Shown: one piece after another, positions 8,925 through 17,768 of the stretch
Numbering within the stretch: the stretch's first letter is position 1
Layout: each line of letters starts with the position of its first letter
Assembly: GCA_003551665.1 (NCBI GenBank)
Contig: PUNE01000146.1
Location: forward strand, 1 to 64,000
Direction: 5' to 3'
DNA from: Halobacteroidaceae bacterium
Lineage (GTDB): Bacteria; Bacillota; Halanaerobiia; B1SED10-174
Length of the DNA stretch: 64,000 nt
Translations under genes and position numbers: made by a program
The notes under the pieces: generated by a model
Database searches by the model: none
What the model saw: the letters and a program-made list of their open reading frames with translations, nothing else
What the model was told of the DNA's origin: nothing

Positions 8925-9887
8925 TTAACCAGAAATTTCAAGCACAACTTTTTTTACGCCTTTTCGCGAGGCATATTTAACACCTTCCCTGCCCCGAGAA
9001 AGGGGAAATTTCTTTTCCACCATTTTTTCGAGCGGGAGAGATTTCCCCTTTAATAAACGCAATGCCGGCGGGAACGGTCCGCAACGGGAACCCACAACGG
9101 TTATTTCTCCTGTCACCAGTGAGGCCATATCCAGGCTTATTTTTCCTTTAACCGTACTTTTCAATACAATGGTTCCCCTGGGGCTTACCAGTTCCTGAGC
9201 AAGCTGCAGTCCATTGGTTTTTCCGGTACATTCAATAACGAAATCAACTTTATCCCCAAAATCTTCGGCAATGAAGCCCTTAATTCCTAGGGAAGCAACA
9301 ACTTCCATTTTATCCCGGTGATGCCCCAGGATCACAGGTTGCAATCCGGACTCAACCAGGACCATGGCCAGGAGCAACCCCAGTCTCCCATCCCCCAAAA
9401 CCGCTACACTGCAGGAAGGAGGGATATGGACCTGTTCCAAAACCTGAAATCCGGCAGCCAGGGGTTCGGTAAAAACCGCTTCTTCGTTAGTGATCACCTC
9501 GGGAACGGGGAAAACATTTTCCCGAGGCAGTGCCAGGAATTCCGCAAAAGCCCCCGGCCTCTGGCGAATCCCTAAAACCCTTCTTTCCTGGCAGTGGTTT
9601 TTAATTCCCTTCCGGCAATAATAACAATCACCACAACCAATATTTATTTCCCCAACAACTCGTTTCCCCTCCAGTTCTCCAAGGGGGTCTTTTTCCACAG
9701 TCCCCACAAATTCATGTCCCAAAATTCCCGAAAAAGGAATGTATCCTCTGGTCATTTCCAGGTCGGTACTGCATATCCCCGCAAGATTTACCCTGATCAA
9801 AACCTCTCCTGGCTGCAGGTCCGGCATCTCTACTTCTTTCAATAATATTTCCCCATTTTCCAGGACCAGTGCCCTAATTACTATCAC
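8925..9887 (-). CDS. Zinc-dependent medium-chain alcohol dehydrogenase
   Basis: MDR-superfamily oxidoreductase, 320 residues. Catalytic-zinc residues are seen in CSTDLEM and GHEFVG, the structural-zinc lobe in CGDCYYCRKGIKNHC, and the nucleotide-binding motif in VLGDGRLGLLL. NAD(P)-dependent oxidation of a secondary alcohol or polyol (threonine or sorbitol dehydrogenase-like) is likely, but the substrate is unknown. It starts with GTG and overlaps the end of mtnA by 14 bases, so the two are translationally coupled; a role beside methylthioribose salvage is possible but unproven. Confidence 0.88.
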   Translation of the reverse strand: MIVIRALVLENGEILLKEVEMPDLQPGEVLIRVNLAGICSTDLEMTRGYIPFSGILGHEFVGTVEKDPLGELEGKRVVGEINIGCGDCYYCRKGIKNHCQERRVLGIRQRPGAFAEFLALPRENVFPVPEVITNEEAVFTEPLAAGFQVLEQVHIPPSCSVAVLGDGRLGLLLAMVLVESGLQPVILGHHRDKMEVVASLGIKGFIAEDFGDKVDFVIECTGKTNGLQLAQELVSPRGTIVLKSTVKGKISLDMASLVTGEITVVGSRCGPFPPALRLLKGKSLPLEKMVEKKFPLSRGREGVKYASRKGVKKVVLEISG

Positions 9888-10932
9888 CCCCTGGTTTGAT
9901 CCGGGTAAGCCCCTCAGTGTATGGAGCCCTGATTATCCCCTTTTCAGTAATAATTCCGCTGATATTTTGGGCAGGAGTAACATCAAAGGCCGGATTGAAA
10001 ACATCAACTCCCTCCGGGGCAATGGGCTTACCCTCCCAGTGAGTTATCTCGGCTGGATCTCTTTCTTCAATTTCTATCTCCTGGCCGCTTTTCAGGTCAA
10101 AATCAATTGTGGATACCGGTGCTGCAATATAAAAAGGTATTTCAAAAGCCCTGGCCAGCACTGAAAGCATAAAGGTCCCTATTTTGTTGGCTGTATCCCC
10201 ATTACCAGCAATTCGGTCAGCTCCCACCACAATCACATCAACCTTGCCTTCCCGCATCAGGACAGCTGCTGTACTGTCAACAATAAGCGTGGCAGGAATT
10301 CCCTCTTCTTTCAACTCAAAGGCGTTTAACCTGGCCCCCTGGAGTCGGGGGCGGGTTTCATCAACAAATACACTTATTTCTTTTCCTGCGCTGTGAGCTG
10401 CCCTGATTACCCCAAGTGCAGTTCCATAGCCCACTGTAGCCAGGGCTCCAGTGTTGCAGTGAGTTAAAACTCCTGCCCCCTGGGGGATGATTTCCTGCCC
10501 AATATCCCCCAGTTTTTTGTTGATCTCTACATCTTCCCGGGCAATATCCCTGGCCGCAGAAAGCAATTTTTGCAGGAGTTCATCCCGGGGCAGATCAAGA
10601 TTGCTGGTTAATACCTTTTTCATTCTGCGTATTCCCCAGATTAAATTGACTGCAGTTGGCCTGGAATTACCCAATTCCTGCAGGGCCTTTTCCAGTTCTT
10701 TCACGAATATATCCCCCTCCAGTTCCCGAAGTTCTCGGGCAGCAAGGTAAACTCCATGGGCTGCAGCAGCTCCAATGGCCGGAGCTCCCCGCACAACCAT
10801 TTCTTTTATTGCAAAGATTACCTGCTGGTAATTTTCCGCCCGAAAATATTCAATTTGCTGGGGAATTTTGCGTTGATCAATAAGTTTAAGACAGTTTTCT
10901 TCCAACAACATGGTATCCCATTTCAATTCCAT
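9874..10932 (-). CDS. mtnA: S-methyl-5-thioribose-1-phosphate isomerase
   Basis: Methionine-salvage enzyme that isomerises methylthioribose-1-phosphate to the ribulose form. Motifs are strong: MVVRGAPAIGAAAAHG near residue 45, THCNTGALATVGYGTALGVI with the catalytic cysteine, and VVGADRIAGNGDTANKIGTF with the catalytic aspartate. Full length at 352. Other mtn genes are absent from the window; the only partner is the overlapping alcohol dehydrogenase. I see no SAM riboswitch upstream. Confidence 0.95.
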   Translation of the reverse strand: MELKWDTMLLEENCLKLIDQRKIPQQIEYFRAENYQQVIFAIKEMVVRGAPAIGAAAAHGVYLAARELRELEGDIFVKELEKALQELGNSRPTAVNLIWGIRRMKKVLTSNLDLPRDELLQKLLSAARDIAREDVEINKKLGDIGQEIIPQGAGVLTHCNTGALATVGYGTALGVIRAAHSAGKEISVFVDETRPRLQGARLNAFELKEEGIPATLIVDSTAAVLMREGKVDVIVVGADRIAGNGDTANKIGTFMLSVLARAFEIPFYIAAPVSTIDFDLKSGQEIEIEERDPAEITHWEGKPIAPEGVDVFNPAFDVTPAQNISGIITEKGIIRAPYTEGLTRIKPGGDSN

Positions 10933-11967
10933 TCCTCCCCTGGTTTTTTTATTAAATCATTCCGCAAAACTAAACCTATTCTTAAATAACCCCAACGACG
11001 GGGCTTATATTCGCCTGGAAAAAGCCGGCTTAATATTATTTTGGTAGAGCAACTAAAAAGGATAATTCTTTTCTACCCACCTCAGGGGCCGGGAATTGTA
11101 GAGGATAATAGGGGTTGGGTCCCGGTGATACCATCAGTCGGGGAAATCCTGCAACCCCTAAGTGGGTCCTTATTGCCAGGATATCCCCCAACCCTTCCTG
11201 TTGCAGAATTTCACCGAAAACCGGGTCCGGCCCAAAACCAGAATCCAAAGCCAAACTCCGGGAGTAAAAGAAGGGCAACTGCCCGAAAAATATCATGCCT
11301 AAGGGTATCAACATAATTCCCTTTTTCCAGGGATTATCATTCTCCAGTTACCCTTCTTTTTCTTCCCCCGGGCTTATCAAAAACTGGTTTTAAGGCTGAT
11401 GGGCTCGCAATTCAAGCAAAACCCCAAAAACTCATCGGGTAAATTCTTTTCCTTACTTAATTTCTGTTCTCATGCAAGGAGAACATTTTTTTCCTTAAAA
11501 AATCTCCAGTTCAGTCTATCTTTTTCCTTCTATTTAAAAAATCCATTTCCTTCCTTTCCAGGGAAAGGAAAAAACAGAAAGATTCCCTACCTTCTGCCAT
11601 GAAGGCAAATTTTTTGCCTGGCAGTCGTTTTCTCCTGGCCTTCTCCGGCTATAGCCTTTATCTACAGAATGCTCATTCCCATTTCCTGAAATCCAAACTT
11701 TTTCCCATGACCCTGCCTAAGAGTGTTAATTTATTTGGCAATGGAATGGCCCTGAGCAATGACCCGAAAACCGGGGCTGGACCAATCCAGCGCAGATCTC
11801 CCCTCTGGATCTCTGCTCCCCTAGGTTCCAGTTCTATCAAACTTAACTGGCATTTTTGGTGCAGGTGCTGCCGGGGTAAAACTTCTGGACCAAGCCAGAA
11901 AGAACTTTTTGCCATCGTCGCCGGACTTTTTGTTGCCGCATTTTTTTATAAACAAGGATTTACCAAC
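10933..11967. other. 1.0-kb region without a convincing gene
   Basis: Between mtnA and the exonuclease III terminator. Short ORFs on both strands (for example 11036-11314 minus and 11599-12105 plus) lack an RBS and any motif I recognise. The minus-strand peptides are rich in Pro/Gly and read like worn-down coding sequence, so a decayed gene is possible, but I cannot name one. The stretch next to mtnA should hold its promoter. Confidence 0.4.
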
Positions 11968-12004
11968 AAAACCGCGGAGGCCCTATCTGCTCCGCGGTTT
12001 ATAA
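11966..12004 (-). terminator. Terminator after exonuclease III gene
   Basis: AAACCGCGGAG-gccctatctg-CTCCGCGGTTT, an eleven-pair stem followed on the minus strand by TTTTGTT. It lies about 45 bases past the xth stop codon. Confidence 0.85.
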
Positions 12005-12046
12005 TTCCTTTATTTGCTTTTTTAAAACCCCACACCTCTGCTTCTA

Positions 12047-12808
12047 TCAAACAAGTTTTATTCCAATGGGGCAGTGATCTGATCCATAAACCTCAGGCAG
12101 AATGAAGGCATCTTTTAATCTGTCTTTTAAATTTTGGCTGATAATAAAATAATCTATCCGCCAGCCAACATTCCTTTCCCGGGCCCTGGTTTTAAGATCC
12201 CACCAGGAATAATTCTCACCTTTTTGGTTAAAAACCCGAAATGTATCTATAAAACCGGCCTGCAGTAGCCTGTCAATCCATTCTCTTTCTTCGGGAAGAA
12301 AACCAGATGTTTTTTCATTTTCTTTGGGGCGGGCCAGGTCAATTTCCCGGTGTGCAGTATTTACATCGCCGCAGATTATAATCTTTTCCCCCTGTTGCAA
12401 AAGCATGCGGACTTTTTCCAGGAAGGACTCATAAAAATCCATTTTATAGCGCAGCCTTTCCCGGGAAGCCTTCCCATTGGGGAAATAAATATTGTAGAGA
12501 AGAAAATCAGGATAACGGGCCAAAATTACCCGCCCTTCATCGTCAAATTTCTCATCCCCAAAAGAATAATTAACCTCCCGAGGCTCCTGGCGGGAGTACA
12601 AAGCCACTCCACTGTAACCTTTTCGCTCGGGCTGGGAAAAGTATGAATGAAACCCGGGGATGTTTTTTATCTTTTTAGAAAGCTGTTCTTCATGGGCCTT
12701 GGTTTCCTGAAGGCAGATAATATCCGCCTGATTATTGCAGACCCAGTCCCAGTAACCCTTTCTTTCAACCGCTCTTATTCCATTGACATTCCAGGAAAGC
12801 AACTCCAT
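12047..12808 (-). CDS. xth: Exodeoxyribonuclease III (AP endonuclease)
   Basis: DNA repair nuclease of the ExoIII/EEP family that cleaves at abasic sites and degrades 3' ends. Motifs in order: SWNVNGIRA, CLQETKAHEEQL (metal-binding Glu), YSGVALYSR, GDVNTAHREIDLA, WRIDYFIIS and the terminal GSDHCPIGI with the catalytic His. Length of 253 is typical. The ATG at 12808 lies six bases after GGAGG; the track's extra residue is an upstream TTG. Monocistronic with its own terminator. Confidence 0.95.
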   Translation of the reverse strand: MELLSWNVNGIRAVERKGYWDWVCNNQADIICLQETKAHEEQLSKKIKNIPGFHSYFSQPERKGYSGVALYSRQEPREVNYSFGDEKFDDEGRVILARYPDFLLYNIYFPNGKASRERLRYKMDFYESFLEKVRMLLQQGEKIIICGDVNTAHREIDLARPKENEKTSGFLPEEREWIDRLLQAGFIDTFRVFNQKGENYSWWDLKTRARERNVGWRIDYFIISQNLKDRLKDAFILPEVYGSDHCPIGIKLV

Positions 12809-12892
12809 CAAATTCCTCCTTTGTAAAATCAGTACTATTCTAATTCAAACTGAATTTTTCCACACTTTTTCTGGTCTTTTCGCTGATGATGC

Positions 12893-13615
12893 TTACCCCA
12901 CCCCTGAAACATTTTGGATAACTCGGGGCAATTCCTGCAGGGACTGAGCCCGGTAGCTAACACCGGGATATTCATTTTTGCGGTCCAGGAAAACTGTTTT
13001 CATTCCCATCCGGCGAGGACCGCAATAATCACAGGAAAAATTATCTCCAACAAAAACGACCTCCTCCGCTTCTGCTCCAGCCCTTTTCAATGCCTCCAAA
13101 TATATAATTGGATGTGGTTTCTGCCATCCGACACCGATGGAGGTTACCACAAAAGAAAATGAAGACCTGATGTGGAAATAACTTAAAAGTTCCTCAATTC
13201 CCCCGGGTTTTTTGAAGTTGGAAACCACCCCCAGAGAGAATTCCTTTCTTAGCATTGCCAGTAATTCAGGCAGTTCTTTCTCCACAAAGCAGTTTTCCCG
13301 ATAATTCTTCCAATAATTCCCCAGGAGGATCTTGACCATTTTTTCTATTTCCCTGCGCCCTGCATTTTCAAAAACTCTAGCTACCATTGTTTTAAAGCGC
13401 TCCTGCAGGCTGAATTCCTCCAGTGGGCGGAATTGATCCTGCAGGATCCTGCTAACCTCCTGGTATTCTTCCAGGAAAAAGGTGAAGTCTCCCCAGTACT
13501 TTTCCAGGCCTGAACCGCAATAAGCCCAGGAGGCATACATGCCCTGGTCTGGAACTTTTTTCACGTCAATTATTGTTTCCATGCAGTCGAAAAAAATCCA
13601 TCTTAATTCAGTCAC
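12893..13615 (-). CDS. HAD-superfamily hydrolase
   Basis: Phosphatase-like hydrolase with the HAD motifs: motif I as FFDCMETIID near the N-terminus (Asp nucleophile, although the usual DxDGT is altered), motif II GVVSNF, and motifs III/IV around QKPHPIIYLEALKRAG and FVGDNFSCDYCGPRRMGM. A helical cap lies between. Substrate unknown. A GTG at 13615, placed just before the fold, has a purine-rich RBS (GGGGTTAGGA); the TTG at 13654 used by the ORF track has none. The gene follows the MBL/ComEA gene closely and may share its transcript. Confidence 0.8.
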   Translation of the reverse strand: MTELRWIFFDCMETIIDVKKVPDQGMYASWAYCGSGLEKYWGDFTFFLEEYQEVSRILQDQFRPLEEFSLQERFKTMVARVFENAGRREIEKMVKILLGNYWKNYRENCFVEKELPELLAMLRKEFSLGVVSNFKKPGGIEELLSYFHIRSSFSFVVTSIGVGWQKPHPIIYLEALKRAGAEAEEVVFVGDNFSCDYCGPRRMGMKTVFLDRKNEYPGVSYRAQSLQELPRVIQNVSGVG

Positions 13616-13666
13616 CTGTCCTAACCCCCGGAACAATTTTCTTTCTTTTTTCAAGATCTGGATTTT

Positions 13667-14725
13667 TTAATCCAGAACTATTAAATCTTTAATTTTCTCA
13701 ACAGTTGCTGGCCCTATACCCTTTACCTCCTGGATTTCGGAATAACTGGAGAAAGGACCATGTTCTTTCCTGTACTGGATTATTCTCTCCGCAAGGACAG
13801 GGCCAATTCCCGGTAATTCTTCCAGTTCTTCCTGGTCCGCTTCATTGATGTTAATAAGGTCAGTTTCACCATTAACTTCCTCTATTCTTTCTTTTTCAGT
13901 TTCTACCCAGTAATCCTCCCCATCAGTACCCACAACAATATTTCCATCAAGGTCATTTCTGAAAAACCTGATCCCTTCTCTGTCCAAAAGTTCCACCACT
14001 TCATCGTGGGGATGTCCATACCGGTTGTCCTCACCAACCTGAGCTACTGCTATCTCTGGAGAAACCTCTTCCAGGAAAAAGGGATTGGTAGAAGTGCTAC
14101 TGCCGTGGTGGCCAAGCTTGAGGATTGTGGACTCAAGGGGAAGTCCTGATTCGACCATTTCGCGTTCTGCCCTTTCTTCAGCATCACCGGTAAAAACAAA
14201 GGATACCTCCCCAAATTCAAGCCGTAAAACTATTGAGGCATTATTCAGGCTGTACTTATCCACATCTTCATCGGGATGGAGGACAAGAAATTCCAGATCA
14301 CCTATATGCAGTTTTTCTCCCCTGCGGGGTGTAGAATAGGGGATGTCTAAATCGTAAATTAACTGCAGATAATTCTCGTAAGTAAGGGTAGTATGGACCC
14401 TGCCACTGTCATAAATCTTTTTCACAGGGAAATTTTCTAAAACCGCCGGAAGCCCTCCAATATGGTCTGCATGGGGATGGGTGGAAAAAATTGCATCAAT
14501 TTCCCTGACATTTTGCTGTTTTAAATAGGAGACCACTACTTCCCCAACCCAATCCCACCTGTCTCCCCCGTCAATTAAAACGCTGGCAATCTCACTCTGA
14601 ATAAAAATTGCGTCACCCTGGCCTACATCAATGAAATGCACCAGTAGTTCTTCAGCAGAGATTCCAGCGGAAAAAACGAGTGTGAGGATTATTAAACCAA
14701 TTAGTAAAAATCCCCACCGCTTCAT
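13667..14725 (-). CDS. Exported metallo-beta-lactamase protein with ComEA-type helix-hairpin-helix tail
   Basis: A signal peptide (MKRWGFLLIGLIILTLVFSA) precedes a metallo-beta-lactamase domain of the ComEC C-terminal type: HFIDVGQGDAIFI, the metal motif THPHADHIGG, FVFTGDAE and LGHHGSSTST. The last 65 residues are a ComEA-like double helix-hairpin-helix (ININEADQEELEELPGIGPV and IQEVKGIGPATVEKIK). Together they suggest an extracellular DNA-binding hydrolase or nuclease, for example in nutrient DNA use or uptake. The ComEC membrane channel is absent, so it is not a full competence protein. The role is inferred. Confidence 0.88.
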   Translation of the reverse strand: MKRWGFLLIGLIILTLVFSAGISAEELLVHFIDVGQGDAIFIQSEIASVLIDGGDRWDWVGEVVVSYLKQQNVREIDAIFSTHPHADHIGGLPAVLENFPVKKIYDSGRVHTTLTYENYLQLIYDLDIPYSTPRRGEKLHIGDLEFLVLHPDEDVDKYSLNNASIVLRLEFGEVSFVFTGDAEERAEREMVESGLPLESTILKLGHHGSSTSTNPFFLEEVSPEIAVAQVGEDNRYGHPHDEVVELLDREGIRFFRNDLDGNIVVGTDGEDYWVETEKERIEEVNGETDLININEADQEELEELPGIGPVLAERIIQYRKEHGPFSSYSEIQEVKGIGPATVEKIKDLIVLD

Positions 14726-14859
14726 TATATCCCCCCTTTTTTTCCCTCTTTTTTGACCTTATTCTACTTTTTCCGACCTTTTTCCTGTCAGGTTTTTCCC
14801 AGAGGTACGAAAAAACAAAAAGGGCGTTTTAGGGCCACGGTTAATCCCTTCCCGCATTT

Positions 14860-15229
14860 ACAACCCCTAGGAGGATCCCTGCTGCTGGAAGAAGATTACC
14901 ATAATAATTTTGTTTTCTATTACGGGAACCGATCACGTTTTGATCAAGGCTCCCTTTGCGAAAACCTGAAAAACATCTTATAAGAGCGGGCTTCCCCGGG
15001 CTCAGGTTCAAGCAAACCCGGACCCATTCCCGTCTTTATCCTGCTGACTGAAGTCGCAGACCCCAAAAACATCCAGGAGCGGGTGGGGCGTGCTTCTGTA
15101 ACAACCTTGCTGGACATTTACCCCCACACTTTTCCCCCTTCTCAGAGAGAAATTGCGGACCTTGTATCAAGAGCAATCGAAAAGAATGTCGCCAAATTGT
15201 CGCCACTTCACGAAAAAAAGGAAAAATAA
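14860..15229 (+). pseudogene. Decayed tyrosine recombinase (integrase), C-terminal remnant
   Basis: One reading frame gives peptide runs typical of the C-terminal half of phage-type integrases: DYHNNFVFYYGNRSRFDQG, then SLCENLKNIL, a stop at 14981, ERASPG, and after a garbled stretch DPKNIQERVGRASVTTLLDI followed by YPHTF (compare the common integrase text DPKxxQERLGHxSIxxTLDxYSH). The stretch 15001-15040 shows homology in another frame (RFKQTRTHS, where HDLRHTH is expected), so frameshifts and a nonsense codon are present and the active-site box is destroyed. The reading frame ends at TAA 15227-15229, 62 bases from the 3' end of tRNA-Sec, the usual place for an integrase that used the tRNA as attachment site. 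Confidence 0.8.
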
Positions 15230-15240
15230 GGGATAAAAAA

Positions 15241-15277
15241 GCACAAAAAAGCCCCGGGCTTAAATGCCAGGGGCTTA
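15241..15277 (-). terminator. Terminator of the tRNA-Sec transcript
   Basis: AAGCCCC-gggcttaaatgcca-GGGGCTT with a TTTTTTGTGC tail on the minus strand, 15 bases past the tRNA CCA end. Confidence 0.8.
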
Positions 15278-15291
15278 TTGTTTATCAAGGT

Positions 15292-15386
15292 TGGCGGGAG
15301 CATGTGGGAATCGAACCCACCGCGGACCAACTAGCCCGCCATTGGATTTGAAGTCCAAGGGAGACACCAGTCCTCCAACTGCTCCC
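15292..15386 (-). tRNA. selC: tRNA-Sec (anticodon UCA)
   Basis: 95-nt tRNA with the features of bacterial selenocysteine tRNA: anticodon stem-loop TTGGA-CTTCAAA-TCCAA (anticodon TCA), a long D stem, a large variable arm (GGCGGGC...GTCCGC), T arm GTGGG-TTCGATT-CCCAC and a genomically encoded CCA after discriminator G. The acceptor stem pairs GGGAGCA with TGCTCCC; the eighth pair appears to be G-A. It shows that the organism reads UGA as selenocysteine. It lies 42 bases downstream of thiI on the same strand and may share its transcript. Confidence 0.95.
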
Positions 15387-15428
15387 ACAAATAGGTTATT
15401 ACTTTTCCCGTCCCTTGTCAATACTAAG

Positions 15429-16574
15429 TTAAAATTTTTCTGCATTTTCCAATGCTTCATGGAGCTTTTCCTCCAGTTCAAGGTCCTCTTCAATTTCTTC
15501 AATGTCCGAAAGGACAGGCCGGGTTACCGGGTGTGTGGGAACAAAAACCTGGCAGCAGTCCTCGTAGGGCTGAATGGAAATATCATATGAACCTATTTCC
15601 TGCGCCCGGCTAATTATTTCCTGTTTATCAAGGCCAATTAGCGGCCGGAGAACCGGAACTTCTGCCAGGACATCGGTCGAATGCAGGCTTTCTATGGTCT
15701 GGCTGGCAACCTGGCCCAGGCTTTCCCCGGTTATTATACATTTATCGCCCTGTTTTTCAGCCAGTCTGTTTGCCAGGCGAATCATCGTTCTCCGCATAAT
15801 TATTGTCAGGTAATCACCAGGCACTTTCTGAATGAGTTCTTCCTGGATAGGAGTAAAATTTATATTATAAAGAGATCTTTTCAATCCCCATTTGCCAAGA
15901 ACTTCAACCAGTTCTTTTACTTTTTCCAGGCTCCGTTCATTGGTATAGGGCGGGCTGAAAAAATGCAGCGGAAGAACGTCAATTCCCCTTTTCAGCATCA
16001 TCCAGCCTGCAACAGGGCTGTCAATTCCTCCAGAAAGGAGAAGAATACCCCGGCCCCCGGTTCCCACGGGCAGTCCTCCCGGGCCGGGGTTGTCTGCCAG
16101 GTAAACAAAGGCTTTTCTTCTGATTTCCACCCTGACCCTTAATTCAGGCTGGTGGACATCAACCTTCAACCCGGGAAACCTCTTCAAAAGTTGGGCCCCA
16201 ATATCCCGGCTGATTTCCATGGAGTTCAGATAAAAGGATTTGTTGGCCCGCTTGGTTTCAACCTTGAAAGTAGTTTTCTCACCCAGGTCCAGCTTCGAAA
16301 TTAAGTCAGCGGCGGCTCCAGCAATATCCTCCATGTCCAGTTCCACCTCGCGAGCAGGCGAAGCTCCTACCAGGCCAAAAACCCTCTGCAGGATTTTTAC
16401 TGCCTCTTCCTCATCACCCTCAGGGTGGAAAAAAAGACGGCCGTGGGCCGAAGAAAGTTCTCCCCTGCTTTTTAACATTCTCCGAATATTTTCTTTTAGT
16501 TTCTTAATAAAAAAGGACCGGTTGTGCCCTTTAAGCCCCAGCTCTCCGTATCTCAAGAGGATCAGATCAGACAT
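15429..16574 (-). CDS. thiI: tRNA 4-thiouridine sulfurtransferase ThiI
   Basis: Adenylates U8 of tRNA and transfers sulfur to it; it also works in thiazole synthesis in some bacteria. The N-terminal ferredoxin-like/THUMP region (LILLRYGELGLKGHNRSFF) is followed by the PP-loop LLSGGIDSPVAGWMM and the C-terminal YEDCCQVFVPTHPVTRP. At 381 residues it lacks the extra rhodanese domain of enterobacterial ThiI, as is usual in Firmicutes, where a dedicated cysteine desulfurase supplies sulfur. That desulfurase is the overlapping upstream gene (8-base overlap), which supports the pairing. Confidence 0.95.
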   Translation of the reverse strand: MSDLILLRYGELGLKGHNRSFFIKKLKENIRRMLKSRGELSSAHGRLFFHPEGDEEEAVKILQRVFGLVGASPAREVELDMEDIAGAAADLISKLDLGEKTTFKVETKRANKSFYLNSMEISRDIGAQLLKRFPGLKVDVHQPELRVRVEIRRKAFVYLADNPGPGGLPVGTGGRGILLLSGGIDSPVAGWMMLKRGIDVLPLHFFSPPYTNERSLEKVKELVEVLGKWGLKRSLYNINFTPIQEELIQKVPGDYLTIIMRRTMIRLANRLAEKQGDKCIITGESLGQVASQTIESLHSTDVLAEVPVLRPLIGLDKQEIISRAQEIGSYDISIQPYEDCCQVFVPTHPVTRPVLSDIEEIEEDLELEEKLHEALENAEKF

Positions 16575-17712
16575 TTCCCATCACCTTCTCCAGTCTTTTT
16601 ATTACCCGGATCATCCTTTTTACAGCTTCTCTGGACTGTTCCAGCTTAATATCTTCAAGGAAGCTAAACCGTAAGGCTGATTCCAAAATTTCTTTTTCCA
16701 GGCCAAGGTTCTGCAGAACGTAACTGGTTTCTTTATTCCTGCTGGAACAGGCCGAACCGGCAGAAACAAAAACCCCCTGTTCAGAAAAGGCCTGGAGCAG
16801 GACCTGGGCTGGCAGACCGGGAAATGAAAGGCTCAAAATGTGCGGTGCCCCCTCTCCAGATTCCGGCCCAATCCGAACAACCCCTGGCCATTTTTCTTTA
16901 ATCCCCTGGAAAAAATCTTCCCTGGTCTCTCGCAATGCCCTTAATCCTTCTTCTCCAGGCAGGAGAGTTGCCGCAACACCCATTCCGGCAATGCCGGGGG
17001 TGTTTTCCGTTCCGGAACGCACCCCTTCCTCCTGCCCTCCTCCCTGCAGGACCGGTTGTAGAAGCTCTGGTTTCTTTATATAAAGGGCCCCTACACCCTT
17101 CGGCCCCCTGCTTTTATGGGCACTTAGGGTAAGAGAATCAACCTGGAGTTTTTGGACAGAAAGAGGAATTTTTCCCCAGGCCTGGACTGCATCCGTATGG
17201 ATCAAAGCTTTTGGGGCTTTTTCCCGGATGTTCTTAATTACCTCCTCCATTGGCTGAATTGTCCCGATCTCATTGTTAACCAGGGCCAGGCTTACCAGTC
17301 TTGTTTCCGGACCGAGCACTTTTTTTAACTCATCAAGGTCTATTTTTCCTCCTGAATCCACCCCGAGGTAATTAACCTTTTGCCCCTGCCTCTCCAGGCT
17401 ATTGAAGGTTTCCAATACAGAAGGATGTTCAATTTTGGTAGTAATTGAGGTCCCCCTGGTCCTTGTTAGCCCCTGGATTGCGAGGTTGTTGGCCTCGGTG
17501 CCTCCGGATGTAAAAAAAATCTGGCTGGGGTGGGCCCCAATACTTTCTGCAACGCGGGCCCGGGCCAGTTTAACTTCCTTTTCCGCCTTAACTCCGAGAC
17601 AATGGAGAGAAGAGGGATTACCAAATTCTTCGGTCATCATCCTGTTTACAGCTTCTGCGACTTCTTCCCTAACCGGGGTAGTAGACGCAGCATCCAGGTA
17701 AATATACTCCAC
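16567..17712 (-). CDS. Cysteine desulfurase (NifS/IscS class), ThiI partner
   Basis: PLP enzyme that takes sulfur from cysteine. Visible are YLDAASTTPVREEV at the start, TSGGTEANNLAI, HTDAVQAWGK, the PLP-lysine motif LTLSAHKSRGPKG, RSGTENTPGIAGMG and the sulfur-accepting cysteine in VSAGSACSSRNKET. Full length at 381. It overlaps thiI and so probably feeds 4-thiouridine synthesis; Firmicutes carry similar NifZ-ThiI pairs. With selC following, a side role in selenium delivery is possible, but no sequence feature proves it. Confidence 0.93.
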   Translation of the reverse strand: MEYIYLDAASTTPVREEVAEAVNRMMTEEFGNPSSLHCLGVKAEKEVKLARARVAESIGAHPSQIFFTSGGTEANNLAIQGLTRTRGTSITTKIEHPSVLETFNSLERQGQKVNYLGVDSGGKIDLDELKKVLGPETRLVSLALVNNEIGTIQPMEEVIKNIREKAPKALIHTDAVQAWGKIPLSVQKLQVDSLTLSAHKSRGPKGVGALYIKKPELLQPVLQGGGQEEGVRSGTENTPGIAGMGVAATLLPGEEGLRALRETREDFFQGIKEKWPGVVRIGPESGEGAPHILSLSFPGLPAQVLLQAFSEQGVFVSAGSACSSRNKETSYVLQNLGLEKEILESALRFSFLEDIKLEQSREAVKRMIRVIKRLEKVMGNV

Positions 17713-17727
17713 TGGCTAAACCCCCTT

Positions 17728-17756
17728 TACAAAAAAAGGCCCCTGAACAGGGCCCT
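17728..17756 (-). terminator. Terminator of tRNA-Arg
   Basis: GGCCCTG-tt-CAGGGGCC followed by TTTTTTT on the minus strand, just past the tRNA 3' end. Confidence 0.75.
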
Positions 17757-17768
17757 GCCTAAAAATTT

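Noticed and set aside
11599-12105. Plus-strand ORF of 168 residues as a gene
   Set aside because: No RBS, no motif, and it runs through the terminator and the 3' end of the exonuclease III gene.
15292-15386. Selenoprotein genes in this window, as suggested by tRNA-Sec
   Set aside because: None of the genes shows an internal UGA or a truncation at an expected Sec site; HdrA, MvhD and AOR keep cysteine there.
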